Source: Advenella mandrilli (GTDB taxonomy: Bacteria; Pseudomonadota; Gammaproteobacteria; Burkholderiales; Burkholderiaceae_B). From it: a stretch of 64,000 nt of DNA. The position numbers were made by a program, and so were the translations under genes. The stretch is taken from assembly GCF_016595155.1 (NCBI RefSeq), contig NZ_JAENGP010000002.1, positions 186,001 to 250,000 of the forward strand, given 5' to 3'. Shown in pieces: positions 31,147 through 39,052 of the stretch. The first letter of the stretch is position 1, and every line of letters begins with the position of its first letter. Below the pieces are notes generated by a model that was given only the letters and a program-made list of their open reading frames with translations, was not told the DNA's origin and did not search any database.

Positions 31147-32010
31147 CTACGCCAGCACCGTTTCCTCAAGCACCTGCAAACCCAACAATTTTCTGGCGTT
31201 TTCACTCATGATTTTCTTGCGATTGGCTTCCTGTATTGGCAGGGTTTCAAACCATTCTTTATAGCCCTTGATGGGGCAAAATGGAAAAGAGCTGGCATAC
31301 AGCATCCGGTCTGCCAGAAAACCGTCAGCCGCTTTTATATATTCTTCCCAGCCTGCCATTCGTGAAAAATACATATCCGGTGACAGGTAAACATTGGTCC
31401 GCCTGAAGGCAATATGCAGGATTTGTGTCACCCATGGCCAGCCACCATGGGCCAGCACGACTTTCAGATTCGGAAAATCAGCCAGCATGCGGTCGGTACG
31501 GATCGGATCGGAATAACTGAGATCGGGGCCTGCCGTGCCACCCACCATCAGGATAATGGGAATTCCCCTGTCTTCACAATGGGCATAAATAGGGTAAAGG
31601 CGCCGGTCATCGGCATACATGGGAACCGGATAGGCTCCCGGCTCAATATTAATCAGCTTGAAACCGGCCGCCATGGAGGCATCAATACTGCGGCATGCGT
31701 TAATCCGGTTAGTCGGGTCAATGGAGGCGGCACCAATAAAGCGCTCACCATAGGTATCCATGAGCACTTTCACATCGTCATTGGAAATACTGCCCAGCAT
31801 ACCTGCCAGCCTGCCAACCACCACCCCGTGCGCGACCCCTGCCGCATCCATTTCCGCAATCGTCATATCCATGGATTGCTGTTGTGCGGCGGGTGAAGGT
31901 TCAAAGCCGACCGTTCTGGTGAAACCATCCCGTCGCTCGCCCGAAGCATACATTAAGGTATCAAGGAATTCTCCGGACGGTGGTCTTAAGCGAAAATCAA
32001 TAATAGACAT
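31147..32010 (-). CDS. Amidohydrolase-2 (ACMSD-like) family protein with altered metal site
   Basis: 287 residues from the ATG at 32010, which has GGAG at proper spacing; the adjacent ATG at 32013 is too close. TIM-barrel pattern of the ACMSD/amidohydrolase-2 group: first strand MSIIDFRLRPP, LAHGGWPWV in the middle and YASSFPF near the end. The family normally has DxHxH on strand 1 and Asp in GSDxPF; here the two His are Arg and Pro-side residues and the Asp is Ser. It may therefore be metal-free or have another activity. Eight bases or so follow the fumarase-like beta gene. Confidence 0.85.
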   Translation of the reverse strand: MSIIDFRLRPPSGEFLDTLMYASGERRDGFTRTVGFEPSPAAQQQSMDMTIAEMDAAGVAHGVVVGRLAGMLGSISNDDVKVLMDTYGERFIGAASIDPTNRINACRSIDASMAAGFKLINIEPGAYPVPMYADDRRLYPIYAHCEDRGIPIILMVGGTAGPDLSYSDPIRTDRMLADFPNLKVVLAHGGWPWVTQILHIAFRRTNVYLSPDMYFSRMAGWEEYIKAADGFLADRMLYASSFPFCPIKGYKEWFETLPIQEANRKKIMSENARKLLGLQVLEETVLA

Positions 32011-32021
32011 CATTACTCCTT

Positions 32022-32711
32022 TTACATGACTTCATTCTTACGGTCACTGGTTTCACCAAAACGGTGCAGTGCGGGTGGTTTCAAACCTGCGTAAAGCGCA
32101 TCAATGCGAGTATTCACCTCTTCACCATGCTGATGGAAAAGTGAATTGCCATTGACATCACTTTCCACAATAAAAGGCCCGAAATCTTCAACCTCAAACA
32201 GCCACATCGCCTGTGCAATACCCAATTCATCCAGCCAATGCACATCGCGCACCTGTTTAATGCCGCGTCCCAGCAAGGCCCCCGTGCCATAGCCAACCGT
32301 GGTCAGGTAAACGGCACCTTGCGGCACCATGATATTGGCGTAATCATCATGCGGCATACCGCCTTTGCCAATCACGATTTTGGTTTGCGTCAGTTCCAGC
32401 CAGCTGGTCATCCATTTGGAAAAACGGAAGCTGGCGGTAGCGGTCACCGCGCCGACATTGTATTCACCCTCGGGGGTGACAGCGGCAGCCGGTGAGCAGT
32501 GGAAATTGACGTTACTCAGACCCTTCAAATCCACCGGCAATGCTTCACCATTACCCAGTACTTTCTGATAAACCCCTTCCCTTGCGGTATATACCACGCC
32601 ACTCATATATACAATCGAACCTATTTCCAGGCTGGCAATATCTTCCGGTGTGGCAGGCAGATTGATCCTGAAAACCTTCAGCTCTTCATCTTGATTGTTC
32701 AACGGTTCCAT
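32022..32711 (-). CDS. Class I fumarase / tartrate dehydratase-like beta subunit
   Basis: 229 residues matching the C-terminal domain of iron-sulphur hydro-lyases (FumA/TtdB), with GSIVYMSGVVYTAREGVY and the Pro/Ala-rich HCSPAA, ending in a domain with GKGGMPHD. With the alpha subunit it should add water to an unsaturated dicarboxylate, or remove it. Its start overlaps the alpha gene by 13 bases, with GGGAGA upstream, so both are made together. Substrate may be fumarate, mesaconate, tartrate or something larger. Confidence 0.92.
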   Translation of the reverse strand: MEPLNNQDEELKVFRINLPATPEDIASLEIGSIVYMSGVVYTAREGVYQKVLGNGEALPVDLKGLSNVNFHCSPAAAVTPEGEYNVGAVTATASFRFSKWMTSWLELTQTKIVIGKGGMPHDDYANIMVPQGAVYLTTVGYGTGALLGRGIKQVRDVHWLDELGIAQAMWLFEVEDFGPFIVESDVNGNSLFHQHGEEVNTRIDALYAGLKPPALHRFGETSDRKNEVM

Positions 32712-33640
32712 TCAACTGTCTCCCTTCTCATATAAGGTGTAAACCATTCAGGATCGGTACGGTATTCAATACGTCCATCCGCATAAATTCTTGCTGTCGC
32801 CCGTCGAGAGGAAAGGCAGAAAGTATGAATGCTGACCGGCATGCCGCCAGTATGGGTATAGCCCACTTCAATATGGCAATCCACCACCATGGACGAACCC
32901 ACAAAGCCCATGGCACCCATACCGATGGAATTGCCCAGTTTTTTCAGTTCCATTTCAAGTTCGGCAATTTTAGGATCCGGGTTGCGATCACCCACGGTTC
33001 TTAAACATGCGGCCTGTTTTCCCAGTTGCATACAGGTGTCTTTGGAGCCACCAATACCAATGCCCACAATAGCTGGCTGACAGGCCAGCCCCCGCTTGCC
33101 GAAGGCAATCAGGCCATCCAGCACAAAACGCTTGATGCCATCAATGCCGTCTCCAGGGAACAGCATCCGGTAGTCGGTTCCAAACAGGCCGCCTTTATGT
33201 ACCGTTGTGATCTCCACCCAGTCGGTATCAGGCTCAAATGACCATTCAATTTCAGGCGAATTAATACCCACATTATTGTTATGTTCCGTACGCCACAAGG
33301 GATGTACCCGATTGGGCCGCAATGGAATTTCAACCGTGGCATCAGCCGTTGCTTTACGCAAGGCCCGTTCAATCCCGATGAAACCCGATTGCACACTGGC
33401 GTTATTACCCATTTTTACGTAATAGCGCGGCACACCGGTATCCGCACACATGGGGCGACGGTCCTTGCTAGCCGCCTCCCAGTTATCAACCATGGCATGC
33501 AGCACAAAACGGGGCAGCTTGCCAGTTTCGGTTTGCTGCATTGCCTTGATGCCATTGCTGTAATCTTCGGGGATATCGATAGCGGCACGCTTCATGATTT
33601 CCAGCCCTGCCTCTTCCACTTTACTTATATCAATTGCCAT
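32699..33640 (-). CDS. Class I fumarase / tartrate dehydratase-like alpha subunit
   Basis: 313 residues carrying the catalytic [4Fe-4S] cluster. The cysteines are likely those in PMCADTGVP, GKQAACLRTVG and IHTFCLSS; the substrate-binding region GIGIGGSKDTCM is also conserved. Oxygen-sensitive hydro-lyase acting on a C4-type dicarboxylate. It follows the flavoprotein by 30 bases, the order expected if the product of the dehydrogenase is its substrate. Confidence 0.93.
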   Translation of the reverse strand: MAIDISKVEEAGLEIMKRAAIDIPEDYSNGIKAMQQTETGKLPRFVLHAMVDNWEAASKDRRPMCADTGVPRYYVKMGNNASVQSGFIGIERALRKATADATVEIPLRPNRVHPLWRTEHNNNVGINSPEIEWSFEPDTDWVEITTVHKGGLFGTDYRMLFPGDGIDGIKRFVLDGLIAFGKRGLACQPAIVGIGIGGSKDTCMQLGKQAACLRTVGDRNPDPKIAELEMELKKLGNSIGMGAMGFVGSSMVVDCHIEVGYTHTGGMPVSIHTFCLSSRRATARIYADGRIEYRTDPEWFTPYMRRETVEWNR

Positions 33641-33670
33641 ATCCTGCCTCCTGAATGACTTTGTGTGAAC

Positions 33671-35407
33671 TCATGCACAGTTTTCTTCCTCTTCGCGAAT
33701 CAATGAATTGCCCGGAGAGACAATATCGAATTTCACGGGTACCATTTCCAAATCAATTTTTCCATCACATGTACTCACACGTGTATAGGCTGATGTATGC
33801 AAATCGCCTGTCTCGGGATAATCTTCCCTGAAATGTGCGCCACGACTGTCACAGCGGGCCAATGCTGAAGTGGCAATCACTTGTGAAATTGTGGTCAGGC
33901 TGTCCAGGTTGAGCCAGTCATGCCAGCTCAGGTTGAATCTGCGCTGGCCATCGGCCACCCCAATGTCATGCAGGGTATTCAAATGCCCGGCAAGGCTTTC
34001 AATTCCTTTTTCAATGCCTTCTTTATGACGCAAAATGCCTACATCGTTCCACATGGTTTTTGACAGTGCCTCACGCAATGGCAGTGTGCTTTGCGCCTTT
34101 CTGGAGAAGGGGAATTCCGCACGGGCAATTCCTGCCTCTATCACTGACTGGTCGGCATCTTTCCAGGTACCGCCCTTGCTGACATATTCAGCCATGGAGT
34201 CACCCGCAATACCGCCAAATACAGTGGAGTTGGCAACACCATTGCCACCCAAGCGGTTCGCACCATGCACGCCACCACAATCCTCTCCGGCGGCAAACAA
34301 ACCAGGCGATGCCGTTGAACAATCCACCTCAAACTCAACACCACCCATCAGGTAGTGGGCGGTTGGCACCACCTCCACCCGTCCGCCCGCCAAATCGAAA
34401 CCACAATCGGCACAACGCTGCACCATGCCAGGGAATGTTTTGCGTACATGATCACCCCCCAGATGGGACATTTGTATGTAAACACCGCCCATGGGGCTGG
34501 TACGCCCGGCACGCATTTCAGCGTAAATACCCCGACTGACTACATCTCGTGTGGCGCGTTCCCCCCGTTCATGATAATTGCTCATGAAACGCTCGCCATT
34601 GCCATTGATTAAATAACCGCCCGCACCCCGCAGGCCTTCTTCAAGCACCGTACCTGTCATGCGTGTATCAGGCCCGCCCAGCAGGCCGGTCGGGTGAAAC
34701 TGCACCATTTCCATATCACGCAATTTCAAGCCATAACGCAGGGCCATGGCCAGGCCATCACAGGTTTTTTCACCGGATGGCGTATGATACTGATACATGG
34801 TTGGGCCTGCACCCGTGCTAAGCAACACGGCTTTGGCCTGCACAAAATGATAATTGCCACTACGCATGTCAATAAACAGTACACCGGCAATGCCCGACCC
34901 ATCCAGGGCGGGAATCAGTTCAATGGCGCGATGTTCTTCAAGACGGTTAACATCCAGCCCTCTTACCTTTTCCATCAATCGGTTGATAATTTCAATGCCT
35001 GTCAGGTCTGACTTATGCACGGTACGGTCAAAAGTTTGCCCGGCAAAGGCTTTCTGGTGAAGGGTGCCATCCGCGTTGCGGTCAAAGAAACAGCCAATTT
35101 CATTTTCCAGTTCCTGTACACGTTCTACCGCCCCGGTTACCAGGCGCCAGGCCAAGTCCTGACGTGGCAACCATTTGCCACCTTCAATGGTATCCATGAA
35201 GTGGCGTTCAACCGAATCGCCATCGGCCAGCGCGACGTTATACCCTCCCTGCACCATCCGGGTACAGCCGCTTTTGCCTATCAGGCCTTTAACGGCAACG
35301 GTTACGTCCAGATTCGGGTTTGCCTGCTTGGCATGCAGGGCGGCAAACAAGCCTGCGCCACCACTCCCAAGGATAAGGATATCTGTTTTGGAATTCTCAA
35401 TTTTCAT
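33671..35407 (-). CDS. Succinate dehydrogenase/fumarate reductase-type flavoprotein subunit
   Basis: 578 residues. FAD-binding N-terminus DILILGSGGAGLFAALHA, dicarboxylate site QFHPTGLLGG, GLRGAGGYLIN, ATRDVVSRGIY and HYLMGG with the active-site His. Two features differ from standard SdhA/FrdA: the position of the covalent FAD His is Cys48 (GKSGCTRMVQGG) and the Thr-Glu pair before xRGxGG is Glu-Glu (VLEEGLRGAGG). It probably oxidises a dicarboxylate in the inner-membrane complex formed with the three following subunits in this operon. Overlaps the cytochrome b-type gene by four bases. Confidence 0.93.
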   Translation of the reverse strand: MKIENSKTDILILGSGGAGLFAALHAKQANPNLDVTVAVKGLIGKSGCTRMVQGGYNVALADGDSVERHFMDTIEGGKWLPRQDLAWRLVTGAVERVQELENEIGCFFDRNADGTLHQKAFAGQTFDRTVHKSDLTGIEIINRLMEKVRGLDVNRLEEHRAIELIPALDGSGIAGVLFIDMRSGNYHFVQAKAVLLSTGAGPTMYQYHTPSGEKTCDGLAMALRYGLKLRDMEMVQFHPTGLLGGPDTRMTGTVLEEGLRGAGGYLINGNGERFMSNYHERGERATRDVVSRGIYAEMRAGRTSPMGGVYIQMSHLGGDHVRKTFPGMVQRCADCGFDLAGGRVEVVPTAHYLMGGVEFEVDCSTASPGLFAAGEDCGGVHGANRLGGNGVANSTVFGGIAGDSMAEYVSKGGTWKDADQSVIEAGIARAEFPFSRKAQSTLPLREALSKTMWNDVGILRHKEGIEKGIESLAGHLNTLHDIGVADGQRRFNLSWHDWLNLDSLTTISQVIATSALARCDSRGAHFREDYPETGDLHTSAYTRVSTCDGKIDLEMVPVKFDIVSPGNSLIREEEENCA

Positions 35408-35766
35408 GACCCGAACACTCCTGTAAGAAAAACGGCACCAACAATGACACTGAATGTCATACTCCAGCTAATCCAGTTCAAACGAATGGATCTTGGTGTA
35501 GGCCACGGTACAAATTCAATAACCAATAATCGCAAACCGAACCCCAGATGAGTCGCCAACAAGATCAGCAAACCCCACTCGGCAAACTTGACGCCGGGCA
35601 TTTCGGAAAACTGTAAAAAACGGTCGAATTGATCAACCCTGTTCAATGCCAGCCCCAACACATAAAAATGCACAGGAAGGAATATGCCCAGCAGCAAACC
35701 GGAAATCCGGTGTCCTAAAAAGGCAAAATAGGCCCTGTGTTTATGGACATTCTTGATCCTGATCAT
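35404..35766 (-). CDS. Succinate dehydrogenase/fumarate reductase membrane anchor (cytochrome b-type)
   Basis: 120 residues from the ATG at 35766, with GGAGG upstream; the longer frame to 35871 lacks such support and overlaps the neighbouring gene. Three hydrophobic segments, with RISGLLLGIFLPVHFY and a second His in LLATHLGFGLR as possible haem ligands. It anchors the complex and passes electrons to quinone. The ATG overlaps the stop of the preceding subunit (TAATG). Confidence 0.87.
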   Translation of the reverse strand: MIRIKNVHKHRAYFAFLGHRISGLLLGIFLPVHFYVLGLALNRVDQFDRFLQFSEMPGVKFAEWGLLILLATHLGFGLRLLVIEFVPWPTPRSIRLNWISWSMTFSVIVGAVFLTGVFGS

Positions 35767-36098
35767 TACAAACCTCCTACCGCAATCACTGCCCGCAAGC
35801 CAAGCAGCAAAAACAAGGCACCCAGCCCCAAGGCAAGCCAGTTCACTGCCCGGGTGCTGATTGCCGTCCATTCCTTAAGTACCTTGCGGATACCAATTGG
35901 CGCATGGATGGCGGCGCTAATCACAAACAGGGTATAAAACGCAATCCATAGCCAGTTCCCCTGGGTTCTTGCAAGAATTTCCCCGGCACTCAGGCCGCCA
36001 CGAACCGCATAAATAATCATGCCTATATGCACAAAAATGAAAGGCACCATAACCATGGCAGACAGACGCTGAAGCAAAAACAGTCTCATTTCCATCAT
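35766..36098 (-). CDS. Succinate dehydrogenase/fumarate reductase second membrane anchor
   Basis: 110 residues with three hydrophobic segments: FLLQRLSAMVMVPFIFVHIG, a central WLWIAFYTLFVISAAIHAP and a C-terminal one. The Arg-Ser of LLQRLSAM and the His residues in VHIG and AAIHAP suit quinone and haem binding. Starts two bases after the iron-sulphur gene and its stop overlaps the next ATG. Confidence 0.85.
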   Translation of the reverse strand: MMEMRLFLLQRLSAMVMVPFIFVHIGMIIYAVRGGLSAGEILARTQGNWLWIAFYTLFVISAAIHAPIGIRKVLKEWTAISTRAVNWLALGLGALFLLLGLRAVIAVGGL

Positions 36099-36100
36099 GG

Positions 36101-36814
36101 CTATTCTCCGCTCAGGAACTCAAGCAGGGAACGCTTTTTCAAGCCCGCAATACTGCCTGTAGGACTCAACCCGATCGGGCAGTGCTTCATGCAACTGCCC
36201 TGCGTATGACAGGAATTGCAACCACCATCACTCATGGCTTTCTTCAGCACGCCCTTCTGATCGGCATGACGTTCATCATTGACCAGACTCCAGGCCCGGT
36301 TCAGGGCGGCCGGACCCAGATAATCCTTATTCCACTCCACCACATCGCAAGAGGCATAACAAACCGCACAGTTGATACACTCAATGGCGGCATCCGCCTT
36401 CTTGCGTGCCTTGCTGTTCGGGTCAACCAGGGCAGGCTTTTCATGACGGGTCCGGGTTCCAATAAATTCACCGCCCGCTTTTTGCCACTTATCAAAAAAC
36501 TCGGTCATATCCACCACCAGATCTTTGATGCGCGGCATGTTGTGTAACGGTTCAAGCACAATTGCACCGTTTTCCTCAACATTCTTCACATGGCTTCTGC
36601 AGGTCCATCTTGGCTTGCCATTAACCGTCATGGCACAGGTGCCACACACTCCCACCCGACAAGAAAAGCGGTAAGACAACTCAGGATCAACCTGTCGCTG
36701 AATTTCTGTCACCACATCAAGCACCGTCTGATTCTCCCTGGAGGCAACCTGGTAAGTGACATATTCCCCCTGTTCCTCTCCACGCCAGATTTTTACTGTC
36801 AGCATCTTTTCCAT
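36101..36814 (-). CDS. Succinate dehydrogenase/fumarate reductase iron-sulphur subunit
   Basis: 237 residues. N-terminal ferredoxin domain with the [2Fe-2S] cysteines in SCRVGVCGTCAM and WTCR; C-terminal domain with CINCAVCYASC and CNSCHTQGSCMKHCP for the [4Fe-4S] and [3Fe-4S] clusters. It carries electrons from FAD to quinone. First enzyme gene of the operon, 42 bases after the Bug receptor. Confidence 0.94.
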   Translation of the reverse strand: MEKMLTVKIWRGEEQGEYVTYQVASRENQTVLDVVTEIQRQVDPELSYRFSCRVGVCGTCAMTVNGKPRWTCRSHVKNVEENGAIVLEPLHNMPRIKDLVVDMTEFFDKWQKAGGEFIGTRTRHEKPALVDPNSKARKKADAAIECINCAVCYASCDVVEWNKDYLGPAALNRAWSLVNDERHADQKGVLKKAMSDGGCNSCHTQGSCMKHCPIGLSPTGSIAGLKKRSLLEFLSGE

Positions 36815-36856
36815 AACTCACCCATTCAAATACATATACCCATCAAGCCGGAACCG

Positions 36857-37855
36857 TTACTTCGGTTCTATTTCCTGCTCTGTAATAACTTTCTGCCAGA
36901 AAGCAGATTCCTCTTTTACTCTTCCATTCATGTACGCGGAACCCGTTGTTGCAGGTTCCAGTCCCAGATCATCAAATGTTCGCTTCATACGGTCGGAATT
37001 AAGTGCAACCTTGATACCATCTTCAATCTGGTTCACAACGTCATCTGGCGTATCTTTTGGCACGGCAATGCCAAACCAGCCAACCACATCAAAATCCTTA
37101 TTGAGCTGTTCATGCATTGTTCCCACTTGCGATACACTTTTTGAACGCTTGTCACTGGTGACCGCAATCGGCTTGACATCACCCGAGCGTATAAACGGTA
37201 AAACAGCGGAAAGATTGGCGGTCACCACCTGGATCTGCCCCGCCACCAGATCGGTCAAGGCGGCCGATTCACCGCTGTAGGGAATATGGGTCATGCTGGC
37301 ACCTGTCGCATTCATAATGGCTTCTGACGCCATATGGCCCTGACTGCCTACCCCGGCCGAACCAAAATTGGTTAATGAACCATTTTTGCTGGTGTAGTTA
37401 AGAAATGTCTGCAAGTCATTGGCGGGAATGTTTTTATTGACCGCCATTAATAATGGCCCGGTTGTTACTGCGCTGACCGCCCTGAAATCACTGACGCTAT
37501 AAGGCAGTTTTTTGTACAAATAAGGGTTAACAGTAAACATGCTGCCCGAAATCATGAGCATGGTATAACCATCCGATTTGGCTCGTGCAACCTGCGATGC
37601 ACCTACTGCACCACCAGCCCCCACTTTATTTTCCACTACGACGGTTTGCTTCCATTGTTTCCCAAGCTCTTGTCCGAGCGTGCGGGAAATAACATCCGTA
37701 GCGCCACCGGCAGCAAACGGCACAACCAGGCGAACCGGCTGCTTGGGCCACTCCGCTGCCAGTACCGGAGTGGCAACAGTACAGGTAACAAGTACCTTGA
37801 CAAGACTTTTAAAACTACGGCCTCCTACTGCAGAAAAACGCAATATCATTTCCAT
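36857..37855 (-). CDS. Bug/TctC-family periplasmic solute receptor
   Basis: 332 residues. AAGGAAGAGA precedes the ATG. The signal peptide ends after PVLAA, then EWPKQPVRLVVPFAAGGATD and MTHIPYSGESAALTDLVAGQI give the family. It is the first gene of the operon with the dehydrogenase complex and hydratase, and divergent from a LysR gene, so it is the likely receptor for the operon's substrate. No membrane components of a transporter adjoin. Confidence 0.93.
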   Translation of the reverse strand: MEMILRFSAVGGRSFKSLVKVLVTCTVATPVLAAEWPKQPVRLVVPFAAGGATDVISRTLGQELGKQWKQTVVVENKVGAGGAVGASQVARAKSDGYTMLMISGSMFTVNPYLYKKLPYSVSDFRAVSAVTTGPLLMAVNKNIPANDLQTFLNYTSKNGSLTNFGSAGVGSQGHMASEAIMNATGASMTHIPYSGESAALTDLVAGQIQVVTANLSAVLPFIRSGDVKPIAVTSDKRSKSVSQVGTMHEQLNKDFDVVGWFGIAVPKDTPDDVVNQIEDGIKVALNSDRMKRTFDDLGLEPATTGSAYMNGRVKEESAFWQKVITEQEIEPK

Positions 37856-38036
37856 TTTTGTCTCTTCCTTGGTGTCTGATTTCCATAAAAATCAGGGCTA
37901 GAAAAATAAAAGTTACTTCGTTGGATTTACTGCCATGTACGGTGCATGCAGTGATGTTTGTGTTGATTATTATTTAAAAATAAATTAAAGTAAATTCAAT
38001 AATTTTTTAGTAATTTAAAGTTTAATTTTAATTTTC

Positions 38037-38960
38037 ATGATTACGTTACGAACCTTCAAGATATTTGTCGCTGTTGCCGAGTGCGGTTCCTATACAGGCG
38101 CCGGCCGGAAAATAGGCTTGACATCTGCTGCTGTAGGGCAGCAAATCAAGACAATGGAAGAATCCCTCAAAACCCCCCTGTTTCACAAAAACGGGCATCA
38201 GCTGGTGTTGAACCATTTCGGTGAGAATTTATTAAAAGAAACGCAAGAGCTGCTGGCTAAATATGAGGAAATTCTAAGAAGCGGTGATGGCAAACAGGGC
38301 AAGCTGACGGGTACGGTACATATTGGTGCACTTGTTTCCAGCCTGATGGGCGCATTTTCCGATGTCTTGTGGGCAATCAGGCAAAACAACCCAGATCTTG
38401 ATGTCAAGGTTTTTGCAGGGCAATCGGGTGACTTTGCCCATAAAATCACCAGCGGCCAACTGGACGCGGCCATTGCAACCGAACCCCCTGAGTACGCCTA
38501 TAACGAGCTGATCTGGACACCGCTGTATGCTGAATCAATGATTCTGATTATTCCGCGTAAACCGTTTTTTGCGCTTGGGCCGGCATCCAGTGAACCCTCA
38601 ATTGATATTCTTAAACACGCGCCATTTATTCATTTTGACCAAATGACCTGGACCGGAATCCTCATTAGAAACACCTTGAAAAAACTGGCCGTCAATGTGG
38701 ATATCCAAATGGAAATCAACTCAATTGAAGCGATTATTGAACTGGTGCGTCAGGGGTATGGTGTGTCTATTGTGCCCAAACTGGCCAACCTGGACTGGAA
38801 GAAAGACGAAAAACTTTTGTATGTGGATCTTTCACATACAAAAATCTTCCGCAGGATTGGAATTCTGGAACGGAAATTTCATCGTCGCAGCGGTTTTACC
38901 AAAGCCATCAGGGATCATTTTATTGAATCCGAACCACATGGTTCAACTAAAAACAATTAA
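38037..38960 (+). CDS. LysR-family transcriptional regulator
   Basis: 307 residues with N-terminal HTH (FVAVAECGSYTGAGRKIGLT, SAAVGQQIKTMEESL) and LysR effector domain. It is divergent from the Bug-dehydrogenase operon, 181 bases apart, the classical arrangement for a LysR activator of that operon. The shared gap is extremely A/T-rich (37960-38035) and probably holds its binding sites. Confidence 0.94.
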   Translation: MITLRTFKIFVAVAECGSYTGAGRKIGLTSAAVGQQIKTMEESLKTPLFHKNGHQLVLNHFGENLLKETQELLAKYEEILRSGDGKQGKLTGTVHIGALVSSLMGAFSDVLWAIRQNNPDLDVKVFAGQSGDFAHKITSGQLDAAIATEPPEYAYNELIWTPLYAESMILIIPRKPFFALGPASSEPSIDILKHAPFIHFDQMTWTGILIRNTLKKLAVNVDIQMEINSIEAIIELVRQGYGVSIVPKLANLDWKKDEKLLYVDLSHTKIFRRIGILERKFHRRSGFTKAIRDHFIESEPHGSTKNN

Positions 38961-38971
38961 AATTTAAAACA

Positions 38972-39008
38972 ATATGCCTGACTTATGAATCTCATAAATC
39001 AGGCATAT
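38972..39008. terminator. Bidirectional terminator between LysR and P450 fusion genes
   Basis: A long stem: ATATGCCTGA-c-TTATGA pairs with TCATAA-a-TCAGGCATAT around a three-base loop, with A- and T-rich flanks. It serves the two convergent genes. Confidence 0.75.
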
Positions 39009-39052
39009 TTAGTATCTAATAAAAAATACCGGGTTTGCTGGATATCGTATTT

